A stretch of 64,000 nucleotides of DNA from Tausonia pullulans (Eukaryota; Basidiomycota; Tremellomycetes; Cystofilobasidiales; Mrakiaceae): the NCBI GenBank assembly GCA_951802195.1, contig OX637623.1, forward strand, positions 682,001-746,000, read 5' to 3'. Within the stretch, counting starts at the first letter, position 1. Each line of letters opens with the position of its first letter. This document shows, piece by piece, positions 35,720-48,240 of this stretch. The position numbers were made by a program, and so were the translations under genes. The notes beneath the pieces were generated by a model. The model was given only the letters and a program-made list of their open reading frames with translations. It ran no database searches and was not told the DNA's origin.

Positions 35720-38700
35720 ATGATCCGGCGTCTCAACCGTTCCTCGATACCTCGCGCTGCTCGCGTGAGCTCCTCGAGCCTCGCTGCGATGGGCGCCCGT
35801 CGGGCGTACGCCGCCCCTCAGCCGGCCCCTCATGACAACCTCATGACGTCCAACAACTCGTACTACATGCAAGAGTGCGTTCCGCGACGCTCGGCCATGA
35901 CACGTCGCTGTGCTTGTGCTGTTGACTGACTGCCTTTTCGTGAACTCCAGGATGTACCGGTCGTGGAAGCAGGTGAGCGCTCCGCTCTCATTCATCCCCC
36001 TCTCTCGCTGTTTCCTTTGTCTGCTCGCCTCGCTTGATGCCGTCAGGCATTCTTCGCTCTCTTGAGACCTCATGGGACCGGGAGAAGCAGTGTCTCACAC
36101 TCTTCATGACGGCTCATGAATGGAAGAAGTCAAAAGGAACGCGCTCGTCTGGCTCGAGACGACACGGCCCTCACACGAAGCCCAGACACCCCTCCACTCC
36201 CTTGCGGCCGGCGACCGCCCCTGAAAGCCGGCCAAAGCAAGCGATGGTGGAGAGTCGGCTGTCAAAAAAACGTGTGACTGTCTTCTTGCCTTTTCAGAGC
36301 TAACCGAGACCCGGCGAGGCGTCCTGCGCGATTCAAAAGGATCATCTCTCAATTGGCCGAGCGCTCGTAATGCCGTCGCCTGTCTCGAGCACTTTGTAGC
36401 CGGAACTGCATCGCCTGGAGTGTCTGCTTTGTCCTTTGTGCGAGGAGTGAGCCTTAAGGGCTGAGCTGACCCTCAAGAAATGCCCTGTTCGGTCCCCAGT
36501 AGACCTGGGTGCGGGCGTTTGTGCTCAGGTCTCCGGGCAAGGTCGAGCCTGGTTGCCGGCGGCAGAGGCAAGCAAGGGACCGGGAGAAAACGGGAGGCCA
36601 GGCGAATACGTTCCCGCTGCTCTCTGGCCATGCTGAAGGGTCTATCCTCGTGGCGAGCTGCTAGTCACGAGGAGCCTGCTTAGCTGTTCAGAGCTTTCTT
36701 GTCGAACTGGGAAGGCCAGGAGGGCGAATTGGGCTCGACGTGTTTCCCTCTTCTCTCCGCCTCTTCCCTATCCTCCCTTGCTCGTTGCTCCTGTGACGTC
36801 GTTTGACCGGCCGCGATGCTGACGATGGGCTCTGCTCTCTTGATTCTTCCTCCAGGACCCTGCCTCGGTCCACAAGTCCTGGGCCACCTACTTTGCCGGA
36901 CTCGACAAAGGCCTTCCCTCCGAGCGGGCCTTCTCCTCTCCCCCTTCCTCTGCTGGCTTCGCTGGAGTCCCGGCCGCCGCCGATGGTGCCCCAAGTCTTC
37001 ACCTCGCCGGTGGCTCATCCGAGCTCACCGACCACCTTAAGGTACTTTCCCAGATCTCTTGCCGGTCACTCTCATCTGCGGTTGGAGGGCGGAGGATCGG
37101 GATGAGACCCAGAAGTGATAGCGTGCTAATATCTCTGCCATGCCTGCTCTTCTTCACTCCCTCTAGGTCCAGCTCCTCGTCCGCGCCTATCAGGTCCGCG
37201 GTCACCACACCGCCGACCTTGATCCGCTCGGTATCCTCAACGCCGATCTTTCAGGCAAGAAACCCGCTGAGCTCGAGCTCTCTCACTACGGCTGGTCTGA
37301 GGCTGACCTCGACAAGGAGGTGAGCCCTGACGCATTATCGTTTGCCATTGCGTGAAGTTTGGAAGCTGACTTCGTTGGGTCGATCTGCAGATCAACCTCG
37401 GCCCTGGCATCCTACCCCGTTTCCTCGAATCCGGCATCAAGAAGATGACTCTCCGGGATATCATCAAAGAACTCAACCGCATCTACTGTGCGTCCTTCGC
37501 TCTACTGTTCGCTCCATCCGAGTATGCTCAACCCAGATTGCCTCTCTTTCCTAGGCGGTCACATTGGAATCCAATACGTCCATATCCCCGACCGCGACCA
37601 GTGCGACTGGATCCGCGAGCGCGTCGAGATCCCCAAGCCTTGGGACTACTCCGTGGAGGAGAAGCGCATGATCCTCGACCGGCTCATGTGGTCCGACGGA
37701 TTCGAGAACTTTATCGCCTCCAAGTTCCCTAACGAGAAGCGCTTTGGTCTCGAAGGGTGCGAGTCGCTCATTCCCGGAATGAAGGCCCTCATCGACCGGT
37801 CCGTCGACAGCGGTGTAAAATCGATCGTCCTCGGTATGCCCCACCGTGGACGTCTCAATGTCCTTGCCAACGTCATCCGCAAGCCCATCGAGGCTATCCT
37901 CAACGAGTTGTACGTCTCGCTGTTTCCGCTCTGTGGACGGCGCGTTCTTTTCTGATCTCTCACCCCTCCACAGCAAGGGAGCTGTTGATGCCGACGATTC
38001 GGGAGGAGGAGACGTCAAGTACCACCTCGGTGCCAACTACGTTCGCCCGACGCCATCCGGCAAGAAGGTCTCTCTCTCCCTCGTCGCCAACCCGTCGCAT
38101 CTTGAGTGTGAGGACCCCGTCGTCCTCGGCAAGACGCGAGCCATCCAGCACTTTGAGGGCGACGAAGACAACCACTCGACCGCTATGGGTGTCCTCCTCC
38201 ACGGAGACGCTGCCTTCGCCGGCCAGGGTGTCGTTTACGAATCGATGGGCATGCACTCGCTCCCCAACTACGGCACCGGAGGAACTATCCACATTGTCGT
38301 CAACAACCAGATCGGATTCACCACCGACCCCCGGTTCTCTCGCTCGACTCCCTACTGCTCGGACATTGCCAAGTCAATTGACGCCCCGATCTTCCATGTC
38401 AACGGTGACAGCGTTGAGGCTGTCAACTTCGTCTGCCAGCTTGCTGCCGACTGGCGCGCGACCTTCAAGAAGGACGTCGTCATCGATATTGTCTGCTACC
38501 GCAAGTACGGACACAACGAGACCGACCAACCGTCCTTCACCCAGGTTCGTTCTTAGCCGCCCCATGGCGGAGACTGGGTTCTGTCTCGCACGCTGACATC
38601 GGTCTCACTTTGCTTCTCCAGCCTCGCATGTACCAGGCTATCGCTCAGCAGGACCCCGTCCTCTCCAAGTACGTCTCGCAGCTCGTCAAGGAGGGTTCAT

Positions 38701-40256
38701 TCACCGAGAAGGACATCGAGGAGCACAAGAAGTGGGTTTGGGGCATGCTCGAGCAGGCCCACGAGGGCTCCAAGGAGTATAAGCCTAGCCCCAAAGAGTG
38801 GCTCTCATCGTCCTGGGACGGCTTCCCAACGCCCAAGGAGCTCTCCGAGGTCGTCCTCCCTGCCCGCGCCACCGGAGCCGAGGAGTCTACTCTCAAGAAG
38901 ATCGGCCAGGTCGTTTCGACGTTCCCGGACAAGTTCAACCCGCACAAGAACCTCGCCCGTATCCTCAAGACCCGTGGAAAGACCGTCGAGGAGGGCAATA
39001 ACATCGATTGGTCGACCGCCGAGGCCCTCGCCTTCGGATCTCTTGCCCTTGAGAAGATCCACGTCCGTGTTTCCGGACAGGACGTCGAGCGTGGAACTTT
39101 CTCTCAGCGTCACTCGGTCGTCCACGACCAGAACACCGAGGAGCAGTACACTCCGCTTAACCACCTCGGCGATGACCAGGCCAAGTTCACCGTCTGCAAT
39201 TCTCACCTCTCCGAGTTTGGTGTTCTCGGTTTCGAACTCGGCTATTCGCTTGTCTCGCCCGACTCTCTGACCATCTGGGAGGGTGAGTCGCGTTCGCTTC
39301 CTTGTGCTCTTTCTTCTCGTTGACCCCCTCTTCCCATCCTCTCCCCTCCAGCCCAATTCGGAGACTTCGCCAACGGATGTCAGGTCATCATCGACCAGTT
39401 TATCGCCTCTGGGGAGCGCAAGTGGCTTCAGCGCTCTGGCATCGTCCTTTCGCTCCCCCACGGATACGACGGACAGGGGCCTGAGCACTCGTCGGGACGT
39501 ATTGAGCGTTTCCTCCAGCTCTGCGACGACCACCCGAACATTTACCCCTCGGAAGAGATGATCGCTCGCCAGCACCAGGACTGCAATCTCCAGGTTGCCT
39601 ACCCCTCCACGCCTGCCAACTATTTCCATCTCCTCCGTCGCCAGGTCCACCGTGACTTCCGCAAGCCTCTCGTCCTCTTCTTCTCCAAGAACCTTCTCCG
39701 TCACCCGAATGCCCGGTCGACCCTCGAGGAGATGGTCGGCGAGACCCGCTTTGAGCGGTTTATCCCGGAGACCTCGACCGAGGTAGTCGCTGACGACCAG
39801 GTCAAGCGTGTCATCCTCTGCTCCGGTTCGTCGCGCTGTTTTCCCTTTCCTACGGTCCCACGACTACAACTGACCCTTTCCTTACTTGCTCTTACAGGCC
39901 AGGTCTACCAGACCCTTCTCAAGGAGCGTGAGGACCGCAAGATTAACGATGTCATCCTCTGCCGTGTCGAGCAGATCTCGCCTTTCCCCTACGACATGGT
40001 CACCCCTTATATCGACCAGTTCCCTAACGCCGACATCGTTTGGTGTCAGGAGGAGCCCCTCAACGCGGGAGCTTGGTCCTACATCCAGCCCCGGCTCTAC
40101 ACTGTCTTCAAGCAGACGGAGAACCATAAGCAGCGGACCCCGATCTACGCTGGTCGTAACCCTTCGTCGTCGCCCGCGACGGGTAAGAAGGCGATCCACC
40201 TCGCCGAGATCAAACAGTTCCTCGACCAGGCTTTCGACCTCTCCCACTCGGCCTAG
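35720..40256 (+). CDS. KGD1: 2-oxoglutarate dehydrogenase E1 component
   Basis: The thiamine-diphosphate E1 subunit of the mitochondrial 2-oxoglutarate dehydrogenase complex (TCA cycle). The ATG at 35720 opens a basic presequence, [20 protein letters not shown]. Exon 2 (35951-35972, 22 nt) gives MYRSWKQ, then an 883-nt intron, then [19 protein letters not shown] (36856-37041). Further landmarks are [135 protein letters not shown] and [20 protein letters not shown]. The end is [11 protein letters not shown] at 40256. All catalytic blocks are present and the length is normal. Confidence 0.97.
35973..36855 (+). other. 883-nt intron of KGD1
   Basis: Donor GTGAGC follows the 22-nt exon 2; acceptor CTTCCTCCAG precedes exon 3. 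The protein reads through as in relatives ([13 protein letters not shown]), so no coding exon is missing. It is about ten times longer than a typical intron here. I found no clear snoRNA or nested gene in it by eye. Confidence 0.8.
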
Positions 40257-40742
40257 GCGAGGCGGTAACGGACAGATATTTGCTTGCTGCTTCTCTCATC
40301 ACCTCTGCTTTGTCGTTTCTCCTAGCTCGGTTTTCCCCTCCCTTCTTTCCTCTACTTCTCTCACCCCCTTCCCTCCCCTTCTTCCCTTTCTACCCCTCTT
40401 CGCATCACCTCGCATAAACCTCTCCCCCTTTTCCCTTCTTTCTCCTCCTCACATCTTTGTTTAGTGCACGACGTGCCTTCCGAACCGAAGTGTGTCTTGT
40501 ACCAAATCAATGTGCTATGCCTCGAAGACTGTAACGTCCACATAAAAATAGCAAAAGAGATCCGGCAAGCGGAGATTGGGAGGGGGAAAGGTCCTTGGTA
40601 AAGAAGAAGTGAGGGGAGTGTTCTTCAAGATACAGCGCAACGAAGGGAGGGAGTGGCCTCAAGTCGAAATTAGGACAAGAGGACAAGAATGAAAGAAAAA
40701 AAAAGAAAAAGGAGGACTGAAAAAGGAAAGAATGAACGTCGC
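40257..40742. other. Convergent intergenic region downstream of KGD1
   Basis: A long C/T-rich run (about 40275-40460) forms the KGD1 3' side, followed by A/G-rich sequence (the other gene's 3' side on the minus strand). No gene is seen. Confidence 0.5.
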
Positions 40743-42713
40743 TCAAGCGCTGTTGCTCGGCCGCTCATACGGGCAGATGATGTTGCTGATCTGGGTGCTT
40801 GTCCGACTCTTGGTGAGCAAACCCTGGGCCGAGGTCTCGAGCATGATCCGGACGGCACGCGTCGGCCGCGTCGTGCCCTGGTAGATCGGGGCGCAGGCGT
40901 CGTACCAGTTGAGCCCTAGAAAAATCATTCGTCATCCGTCAGCTCTCAAGAGAAGAAGCAATAGCGGAGACGAAAAGACGGACAAGTGACGTCGCTCGAG
41001 TTAATGCCCGAGTAAGAGAAGGTGACCGGGAGCGAGATGGGGATCTCCTTCTTCGCTGCAAGCGTGCCTGACCAGTGACCCGTGCCGATCTTCTTGTTAG
41101 TTTCGAGATCATAGAGCGTGGTCGAAATGTCGTTGAGGTGAACGGGGATGAAGGTGCTTCCGGTGTCGGCTGGGAAGGAGAGCAGGGGTAGCTGTCAGAT
41201 CGGGGCGGAAGGTTGCCGAGACTGGGAGAGAAGCGACGCACCTTGTAGAGACAGAAGGGCCGGAAAGGTAAAGTTGGCCGGGGTGCGAGAGAAGACGATG
41301 AAGTCTGAGGTATTAGTGGCCCCCTGCGGCAAGGAGAAAGGCTCGGTGCTGTTGACGGCGAATGAGGGCACCTGAAGCAGAGCAGCAGACCATCAGAACG
41401 ACTGACTGCGTCGAGGAAAGATGAAGGAAAACCTACTCGTGGAATGACAAAAAAGAGGACCAGGCCGATACTTCCAAGCGAACGAACAGGTAGTAAGGCG
41501 CTGACTTGCCTCGAGCATGCACGTAGAACTCACGTAATGCACGCAATAAAGAGCCCCCAGACGATAAGCTGCCTCAGACTCCACCCGTAGCATCCCGTCC
41601 TTTGCTCGTCCCGAGAGAATTTGTGCCAGCGGCGCTTCCGCCTGTCCCTGCGCTCCTCCTTCCTGCCACTCCGGCTCAACTGATGAAGCTCCGACTTCTT
41701 CCACTCCGCGCCGAGCACGGGAACCGAGACGAGCTCCGAAGTCTCCATCTGCGCAGCCGACATAGGCTTGCCCCCATAAAGGGAGGACGCGTCGGCGACC
41801 GACTTGGGTGGGCCCATGTAGGAGGTGTGGCCGGGACCGGGTGGCGTCGGGTTGATGAGGGTCCCGCCGCCGTAAACGCCAGGGAGGTGCGACTGGGACG
41901 AAATGGGCCGGTAGGACTTAGAAGAGCTGGTGAGGAGGTCAACAATCAATCAGTGATACAGGGCAAGGCGATGACGTAAAGTCACGCACCGGTCACCACC
42001 AGGGTCGAGGCGGGACGCCCTACGGTCCCCTTCGATGGCAGGGGTCGACACGAGAGGGGCTTTGGAGATCCTGGGGCCCGTGTTGTTGAAATCTGCATAC
42101 ATAGCAGAAAGCAGGGGGCATGGCCAACGAGGAGGAACATGTAAGAATCTGTCAGTGGACGATCGGGCTGAAGGAAGAAGGAAGGGGGGGGGGACGAGGT
42201 GACAACGAGTGCGAGCAGGCTAATAGCAGCCAAACGCGGATAGGTGAGAGCAAGCGCGAAAGAGTCGCGAGTGAAGACTTCCTTGCAGCACGCTCCTTTC
42301 CCCTTCTTTGCCCCTCCCAGGGTGCTAACCTCCTGCTCTTGAATGGTGCAGGAGCACCTGGTAGCTTGATCTGTCGGATTTATATCGCAAAAGAGCATCG
42401 ACTGACCAGCAAACACGTCCCACCCCCCGGGCTCATCCCGACCATAGTCCTCCTCTTCCTCCTCGTCCCTGTATCGGCTGATACCCTTCTGGGACTGCTG
42501 CTGTTGCGAGTAGCGGGAGCTGCCGATGTCTGGCCGCCGGTGCTGGTGCTGATCGTACGAGGGCGACGTCTGGTGGTGCGAGTACCGCGACTGCTGGCTC
42601 GGGCCACGAGCGGGCTGCTGCTGCGAATCCCGGTACTGGGGCGAGTAAGGCGCGTCGTCATCGTGGTAGTCCGATGATTGGCGCAGGGGAACATGGGATT
42701 GCGGACGGGCCAT
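40743..42713 (-). CDS. Type II membrane protein with a LEA2-like lumenal domain
   Basis: The ATG at 42713 opens a Gln/Ser/Tyr/Arg-rich cytosolic region (MARPQSHVPLRQSSDYHDDD...). After a ~310-nt intron comes a Gly/Pro-rich stretch (HLPGVYGGGTLINPTPPGPG), a very basic patch (GRKEERRDRRKRRWHKFSRD), and one membrane span rebuilt across an intron: LRQLIVWGLFIACITIGLVL then FFVIPRVPSFAVN. The outer part is beta-rich (PANFTFPALLSLQADTGSTF, HLNDISTTLYDLETNKKIG, PISLPVTFSYSGINSSDVTW, NWYDACAPIY) and resembles the LEA2/NDR1-like fold. Two predicted N-glycosylation sites lie in it (NSTE, NTSD). One donor is GTCCGT. Function is unknown; the fold assignment is tentative. Confidence 0.68.
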
Positions 42714-43188
42714 GATGAAGAGACGGGTAAGGGCTAAGGAGGTGGTCGTTGTGGGCTGGGCCGAGCTTCGATGACGGCGGCGCGCGGCGCCTCGAGCGCG
42801 GGGCTATTGTTGAGCTGAGGGCATCAGGGCCAGGCTAAACGTTTCCCTTGAGCGAACTCTCTTGCTGTTCCGTTTCCAATCACATCGTCACAGAATGAAA
42901 TACGGACGACATCGGGAGAAACCAAGGGTCAGCGGCGGGCCGAAATGTATGATAAGGAGGGGGATCGAGAGGAGAGATGGGCAAGCGCAGGAATGCAGCA
43001 GGTGGCAAGAGTACGTGAGAAAGAGGTGACCGCAAATGAAGGTGGGAAATCGGGTGATGGGTAGAGAGAAAAGAGGGAAGAGACAACAACGATATGAACG
43101 GAGCGAGACAAAAGCTTGAGGAGAGAGACTGGGCAAGGAAGGGGTCCGAACAGGTAAGGGACGATCGACAGAGAAGGGAGACTACTTG
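42714..43188. other. Intergenic region between two minus-strand genes
   Basis: About 475 bases: the promoter side of the LEA2-like gene and the 3' side of the CaaX gene. A/G-rich on the + strand, i.e. pyrimidine-rich on the coding strand. No gene is seen. Confidence 0.5.
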
Positions 43189-45993
43189 CTACATGACGAT
43201 GCAGCAGCCTCGGCTCTTCTCCTTTGGTGGCTTCATCTGAGTCGCCTTGCCGTTCTCTTGATCAGAAGGTGAAGATTGATAGGCAGCGGAAGAAGCGGGA
43301 GTTGGGCGCAGGGAAGGGTCACTGCAGTAGGAGGAAATCTTACATTAGCGTCGAGTCTATCACGCATGACAGGAGGAAGGCCTACTCGCAAGGTTTCTCG
43401 CGACCTGTCCCACGAATTGCTGAAAGGCGCCGGGCTTCCAGGCGGCTTGATATCGACCGTCCTTGGTCGCTGATCGTCGCTGGCCACTGCTGGAGGGGCA
43501 AGCCTAATGAGTTCAATCGGCTCGTCCTTGGTAACAGTCGGGTAAGTCTAAGGCGCAGAGGTTGTTCTCAGTGAGGTGAGCTTGATAGGAGAGTTAACAG
43601 AAACTAACAGTTGGTGCCTGCGTCTGCCCAGTCACCCCCTCTCGTGCTGGAGCAGTGGCAAGCACGTCGCCTTCATCAAACGCCGCGTACTGCTGCTTCT
43701 GCCTCTCTAGACGGCGAGCCTTGGCGCTGCGCGCAGGCGAGACTGCGTGATCCTCCTCGGTCCAGTCGTCAAGCAAAAAGGTACTCTTTTGGTTCTTGCG
43801 GACCGCTGGAGAAGAAGAAGATGAGAAGACCTGTCAGTCCAGAACGTAGGATATCAAATCAGGGGTAGTCGGCGCACTGGGCAAGACGACCTCGTCCCAG
43901 TTGCGCAACTCGGCGCTCGTTGGCGGCTCCATGCTCTCCGGTGGGATCTCGTTCTCGTTAAGCATGCTCTCCCGAATGCTACCGAACTCCTGGAGGTTCG
44001 GATATAAGGATGGCGGCCCACCGAAGCCAGTGTTGTCGGATCGTGACTTAACCATTGACGCCGAGGGGCCCGGCGAGTTCTTGCGCGAGCGCGCCGACAG
44101 GGTTGAAGTGCTGTGGGCCTTATTTTGAAGGGTTCGCACGCCGCTTGAGGACGTGCGAGAATTCGCAGGGGATGGGGAAGTGCCCGATTGACTGTTGACA
44201 GAGCCTGCGGCGCGTGTGGGCGTACTGGTGTTGGAAGCCACTGTGACCGCTGCTGCTGGAGGAGTAACGACGGCGGCGGCGGTATGAGGCTTCTTCTTCG
44301 ACAGGGATGCTGCCCGAACGCGGAGAGTCGGTGAGGCTGGTAGATCAGTACGCCTTAGCTCGGAGGGAGCCGACATCTGCTGCTCGTGTTGCTGCGACCG
44401 AGCTCCAAGCACGCCGCTGCACTCGCCCGTCTCATTCTCCGTCGGCTCGTGCCCGTGGCGAGCAATTTCAAGCATCTCTCGTCGTCTGATGACAGACGTG
44501 GCCTCGGCAGGCGACTGCTTGAGGAGCTCCTGCTCGGTGAACTGGTCGATCCGCCCTGGCTGCAAGTCTGGCGAAAGAATCTTGAACGGGGCGACCTCGT
44601 CGCGAATCATGCGGTCTGATCGGACGGCCTCTTCCTCATCCGCTGTGAGTGAGCCAGGGTAATAGGGATCCGTCGGTATTGTCTTCGGTGGAGGAAGAGC
44701 AGTGCTGCTGTAGTTTGACATGTGCGAGTGGTCGCTGCTCGAGTGCGAGGACGAAGACAACCCGGCTCGCGAGGCGGCCGTTGTCAAGGGGTAGAGGTAT
44801 CCGCGCGAGGGGCTTCCTCCGGCGGAGCTCGCCGTCGTCCGAGGGGCTGGTATCCTCGAATTCTGAGAGCCGTAGTTACGACCGACGCCCTTAGAAGGGA
44901 AGGTTGCAGTCGACGAGCTGTCTTTCAACTGCTGCTGCTGCGGCTGCTGGTCCGAGGGAAGGGCTGGTGGAGGATGGAAAGCTACCTTATTACTGAAGGG
45001 CTGATGGAACGCGAATGGCGTCGAGTGCACCCGAGCGCGTCCGCTGTTGGTTGTGACGGCCATCGGAGGTGGCATGGGCTCACGCTCATCCGTGAGGAGC
45101 ATGTGGGAGGCAGGAGGGGTGAGGCTGCCCTTGCGCTTGGCGCGATGGGCCGGTAGAGGGATCTTGCTGATGCCGTGACTAGACGAAGGGTAGGCGGAGG
45201 ATGAGCCAGTGGTCGGGAACTCGTTCGAGAGCCGGCTCGTAAGGTACTGAGACTCGGCCTCTAGCCCTGGAACAACGACACAAACAGTCAGTTTCGCTCC
45301 GCTGGTCGATTCCAAATTGAAGCGGAGTCGGCCTTAAAGGACGACGGGACGCCCCCGCGAGGGACGACTCACGTTTTCGGAGGGTAGGGACAACCTCATT
45401 GTCCCAACTGAGTTGATTGGTTGCGGTTGATTCGTGAGGATCTGCGAATTGGGGCGATGTGCGTTGTCAGCGACTTGTAAAGGACAGAGCATGTCTCGAC
45501 GACGCTTGGACCACAGAGTCGACGGCGCTGACAACACGAACGCGTGCCTGGATCAACGAAGACGACAAAAACGCCTTGAGCTGTTCATCAGAGCTGGAGA
45601 GAGCAGTTTTGGACAGTCTAGACAAGCAGGACATCTCTGAGAATCAAGCAGGCACGCATTGATAAGTCGCCGCCGCTCCTCGACCCTCGAAAGCGCTCGG
45701 GCCACTCCGACTCGCTTCGAGAGCGTCCACCTCAGCGAGCCAGGCGCCGAGAAGCAGCAGGAAGGAGATAGGTTAAAGAGGTTCGACTTGAATCGTTAAA
45801 AAGGCAATGAGGCCAAACTGAGCAGCCGAGGAAGGAGGCGGTGCTCCCCGTCATCTACTAACGACGCGTCTCTGCTGGCCTCTGGCCGGGTTCTGCCGAG
45901 CTCACTCTTACCTTCGCGACGGGCATCCCACCCTGCCTGTCCATCGTGATCTCTCCTATCGGTCAACGGCCGATCCATCGCCGCAGCTGACAT
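43189..45993 (-). CDS. Unknown protein with C-terminal CaaX prenylation box
   Basis: The ATG at 45993 (context CACCATG) starts exon 1 (45993-45912); a 275-nt intron leads to exon 2 at 45636. The N-terminus is helical: SSDEQLKAFLSSSLIQARVR, then SWDNEVVPTLRKRLEAESQY after one or two short exons whose joins are uncertain (a 33-nt intron or a different donor). A ~450-residue Ser/Pro/Gln-rich region follows. The conserved-looking end is TVRKNQKSTFLLDDWTEEDH, DEPIELIRLAPPAVASDDQR, LRVGLPPVMRDRLDAN, and KPPKEKSRGCCIVM before the stop at 43189-43191. CIVM is a CaaX box; Met at the last position favours farnesylation. The second Cys could be palmitoylated and the Lys-rich stretch would aid membrane binding. 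I cannot name the family. Confidence 0.72.
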
Positions 45994-46899
45994 GGTGCTG
46001 GAAGTTGGGGGTTGATGAAGGTCTCCTCGTAAGGGAGGGAGCGACTGAAGGGAATGGGGGCGTGCAGGCTGGAAAGAAGAAGTTGGAGGCAGACTTGGTC
46101 TGCCGAGCTGACGAATAAGCGACAGCTGTGTTCAACTGAGGTGGGAGGGAGGTAGCCAGGCGGGCTGTGTCGAGGGATGATGGAGGTCGAGAGTACAAGG
46201 AGAGGGGTGGGGGGGCCCGAGCTTCCGTTGGCTTACTGCTCGCCTCTCGCCTCTCCTCGTCTTGCACGCCTCGCGCCGGTAGTCTGCGTCGGGGATGCCG
46301 GCCTGAAGACAGCTTGCTTACTTCTCCGACTGGAACTGGGCAGAGCGGAGAGATAAGTCCGTGGTTCTCCATCTCGTCAGGCACATCTTCGCTTGGCACC
46401 CATCCAGGACGGTCGCCACACTGCTCGCGATTTGTGCGATGACGACAATAGACAAACAAGGGCAGGCGCGCGTCCAATCGAGGGTGCCTTCGACTTGCGC
46501 GTGATGCAGGCCGCGGCGCAAGAGTACTGCTCTCGTCGACCGGCCGCCTTGTGCAGACGGGCTTTTCCTTGGTAAGAAACATTCATACACAGGCCCAAAC
46601 CCGAGAGTAATGTTTCCCCATTCAATCAAGCAAGGCGAGAGAAACTGCAACTCGGAAGCAGCCGATTTCTCTGGTCTTATCGCTCATCACCTCCGCCCGG
46701 AACGCCCCTTCCGATATACTCGTTGACCTGATCTGGGGAACGTCATCCGTCACGCTTTCCTTCGTCATTCGGGAGGGAGGAACGCAGCCTTCCATTTCAT
46801 GCCACAGCGTTCTCTCTGTTCCCCAACCACCATCCAAGACCTCTCCCTCAATCTCCGTTCAACCTCTCTCCTGCCCTCTCGATCGCTCTCAACATCACG
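45994..46899. promoter_or_regulatory. Divergent promoter region
   Basis: About 900 bases between the CaaX gene (leftward) and the small mitochondrial gene (rightward). A minus-strand ATG frame (46582-45956) overlaps exon 1 of the CaaX gene in another frame and has no family likeness, so it is not called. The last 80 bases are a C/T-rich leader. Confidence 0.45.
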
Positions 46900-47535
46900 A
46901 TGTCCACGTCTCTTCGCCTCGCTCGTGCCACCCGTTCGGTCGCCTCTTCCTGCTCTTCTTCCTCCGTCGCTTCCTCCTCCACGCCCCTTCGGCTTGCCTG
47001 CCGTTCCTACGCCAGCGGAGACCGGGCTACTTCTGAGCCAACGCCTCCTCCTCCTCAGGAGCCGAGCATCAAGGAGCGCGGCCCGATTGGGACCGCTGTG
47101 CGTTGGCTGTCATCTCTCGAACTCGCCTCGGGATCGAGATCACCGAGTTTGTCCTGACGCTCTTCTGCCCGTTTCCCAGGTTGTTCTTGGAGGCATCTTG
47201 GTCATCGGTGTAGGTCTCGCTTATGCTCGTCCAACCCACATCCGGATATATCCCTTAGAGAGAGCGTACACTGACTGGCTTGTCTATCCTGTCTCGCATC
47301 CCGATCCTATCTAGGCCACCGTCTGTGAGTCGATCTGTCCTGTCAGACTAGCACCATCTGGAAGCTGAGACCCTCCCTTCTTCGCACAGATCTCAACAAC
47401 CCTTTCAAGACGCTCAACCCCTCAACATCCTGGACAGCCGACTCACCCCCCAGTGAGCCCCAGCACAAGGGCGTCGACCTCAAGGGGAACGACCAGACGG
47501 ACGCCCAGCGCGCCGCTGCCCCCGCTCGCAAGTAG
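46900..47535 (+). CDS. Small, probably mitochondrial single-span membrane protein (127 aa)
   Basis: Four exons fit: 46900-47097, 47180-47209, 47315-47324 (10 nt) and 47390-47535 (384 nt, 127 aa). The N-terminus, MSTSLRLARATRSVASS with more Ser and Arg and no acids, up to RLACRSYASGD, looks like a mitochondrial presequence. After a Pro-rich linker (EPTPPPPQEPSIKERGPIG) one membrane span is built over three exons: TAVVLGGILVIGATVYL. The tail NNPFKTLNPSTSWTADSPP is hydrophilic and ends AAAPARK. It would sit in the inner membrane with a short exposed tail. I do not recognise the family; a respiratory-chain or assembly subunit is possible. Confidence 0.68.
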
Positions 47536-48240
47536 GCCGGAGACGGAGGAGAAGAGGGCAATACTCTGTTTGCCGTGTTTTATTACTTATTGAATCCCCC
47601 TTGGAGAATGTCAGGGCTGTCTAATTTGAGAGAGAGCAAGGACAGAGAACAGGCGTGACGATCGGTTCGCTCATCACGACATCTTCTCTTCGGGTTTATA
47701 GTTGCTCCTCTCGTGTACACTGCGGGGGAGGTGGATGGGCGCATGAGAGAGTGTGACGGTGAGCTCTCCTTCGCTCGAGCTGAGACGAGGACTTAACTTG
47801 TCCAATTGGTGCGTGTTCAAAATCCTAACCTGGAACGCGCCCACGCGCTCCATCTCGGCGTCATGCAGTCATCGACCCTCTTGAGACAAACAGAGAGAGG
47901 AGATTCCAAGCAGAAGATTGATTGATGGAACGCATGTGATAGTTTTCAAAACCCTTCACAGTTCGTTTGCTCTGAGTTTTTTTTTTGGAGCTCGATGAAA
48001 CTAGACATACAATCTGCGCTCGTCAGCCCGCGCTGAAGGGGAGCTAAGAGACGAAAGGAGAAGTATAGGAGAGGATCGAAGAAAAGGGAAGCTCGCCGTT
48101 CTGCTGTTGAGAGCACGACCGGTCAATAACGGCGTGGCGAAGTTGAAGATGGCGCTGTTCTGAGGGAGCGAGATCGTCAGCCACCAATTTATTTAACAGC
48201 TACCACGGGAGCGACGACTCGCAGAGATGAACTTGTTGCC
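47536..48240. other. Gene-poor region
   Basis: About 700 bases downstream of the small mitochondrial gene. It contains a T-run near 47977-47986. No gene or RNA is recognised. Confidence 0.5.

Noticed and set aside
45956-46582. 208-aa minus-strand ATG frame
   Set aside because: It overlaps exon 1 of the CaaX gene in another frame, lies in a divergent promoter and looks like random low-complexity sequence.
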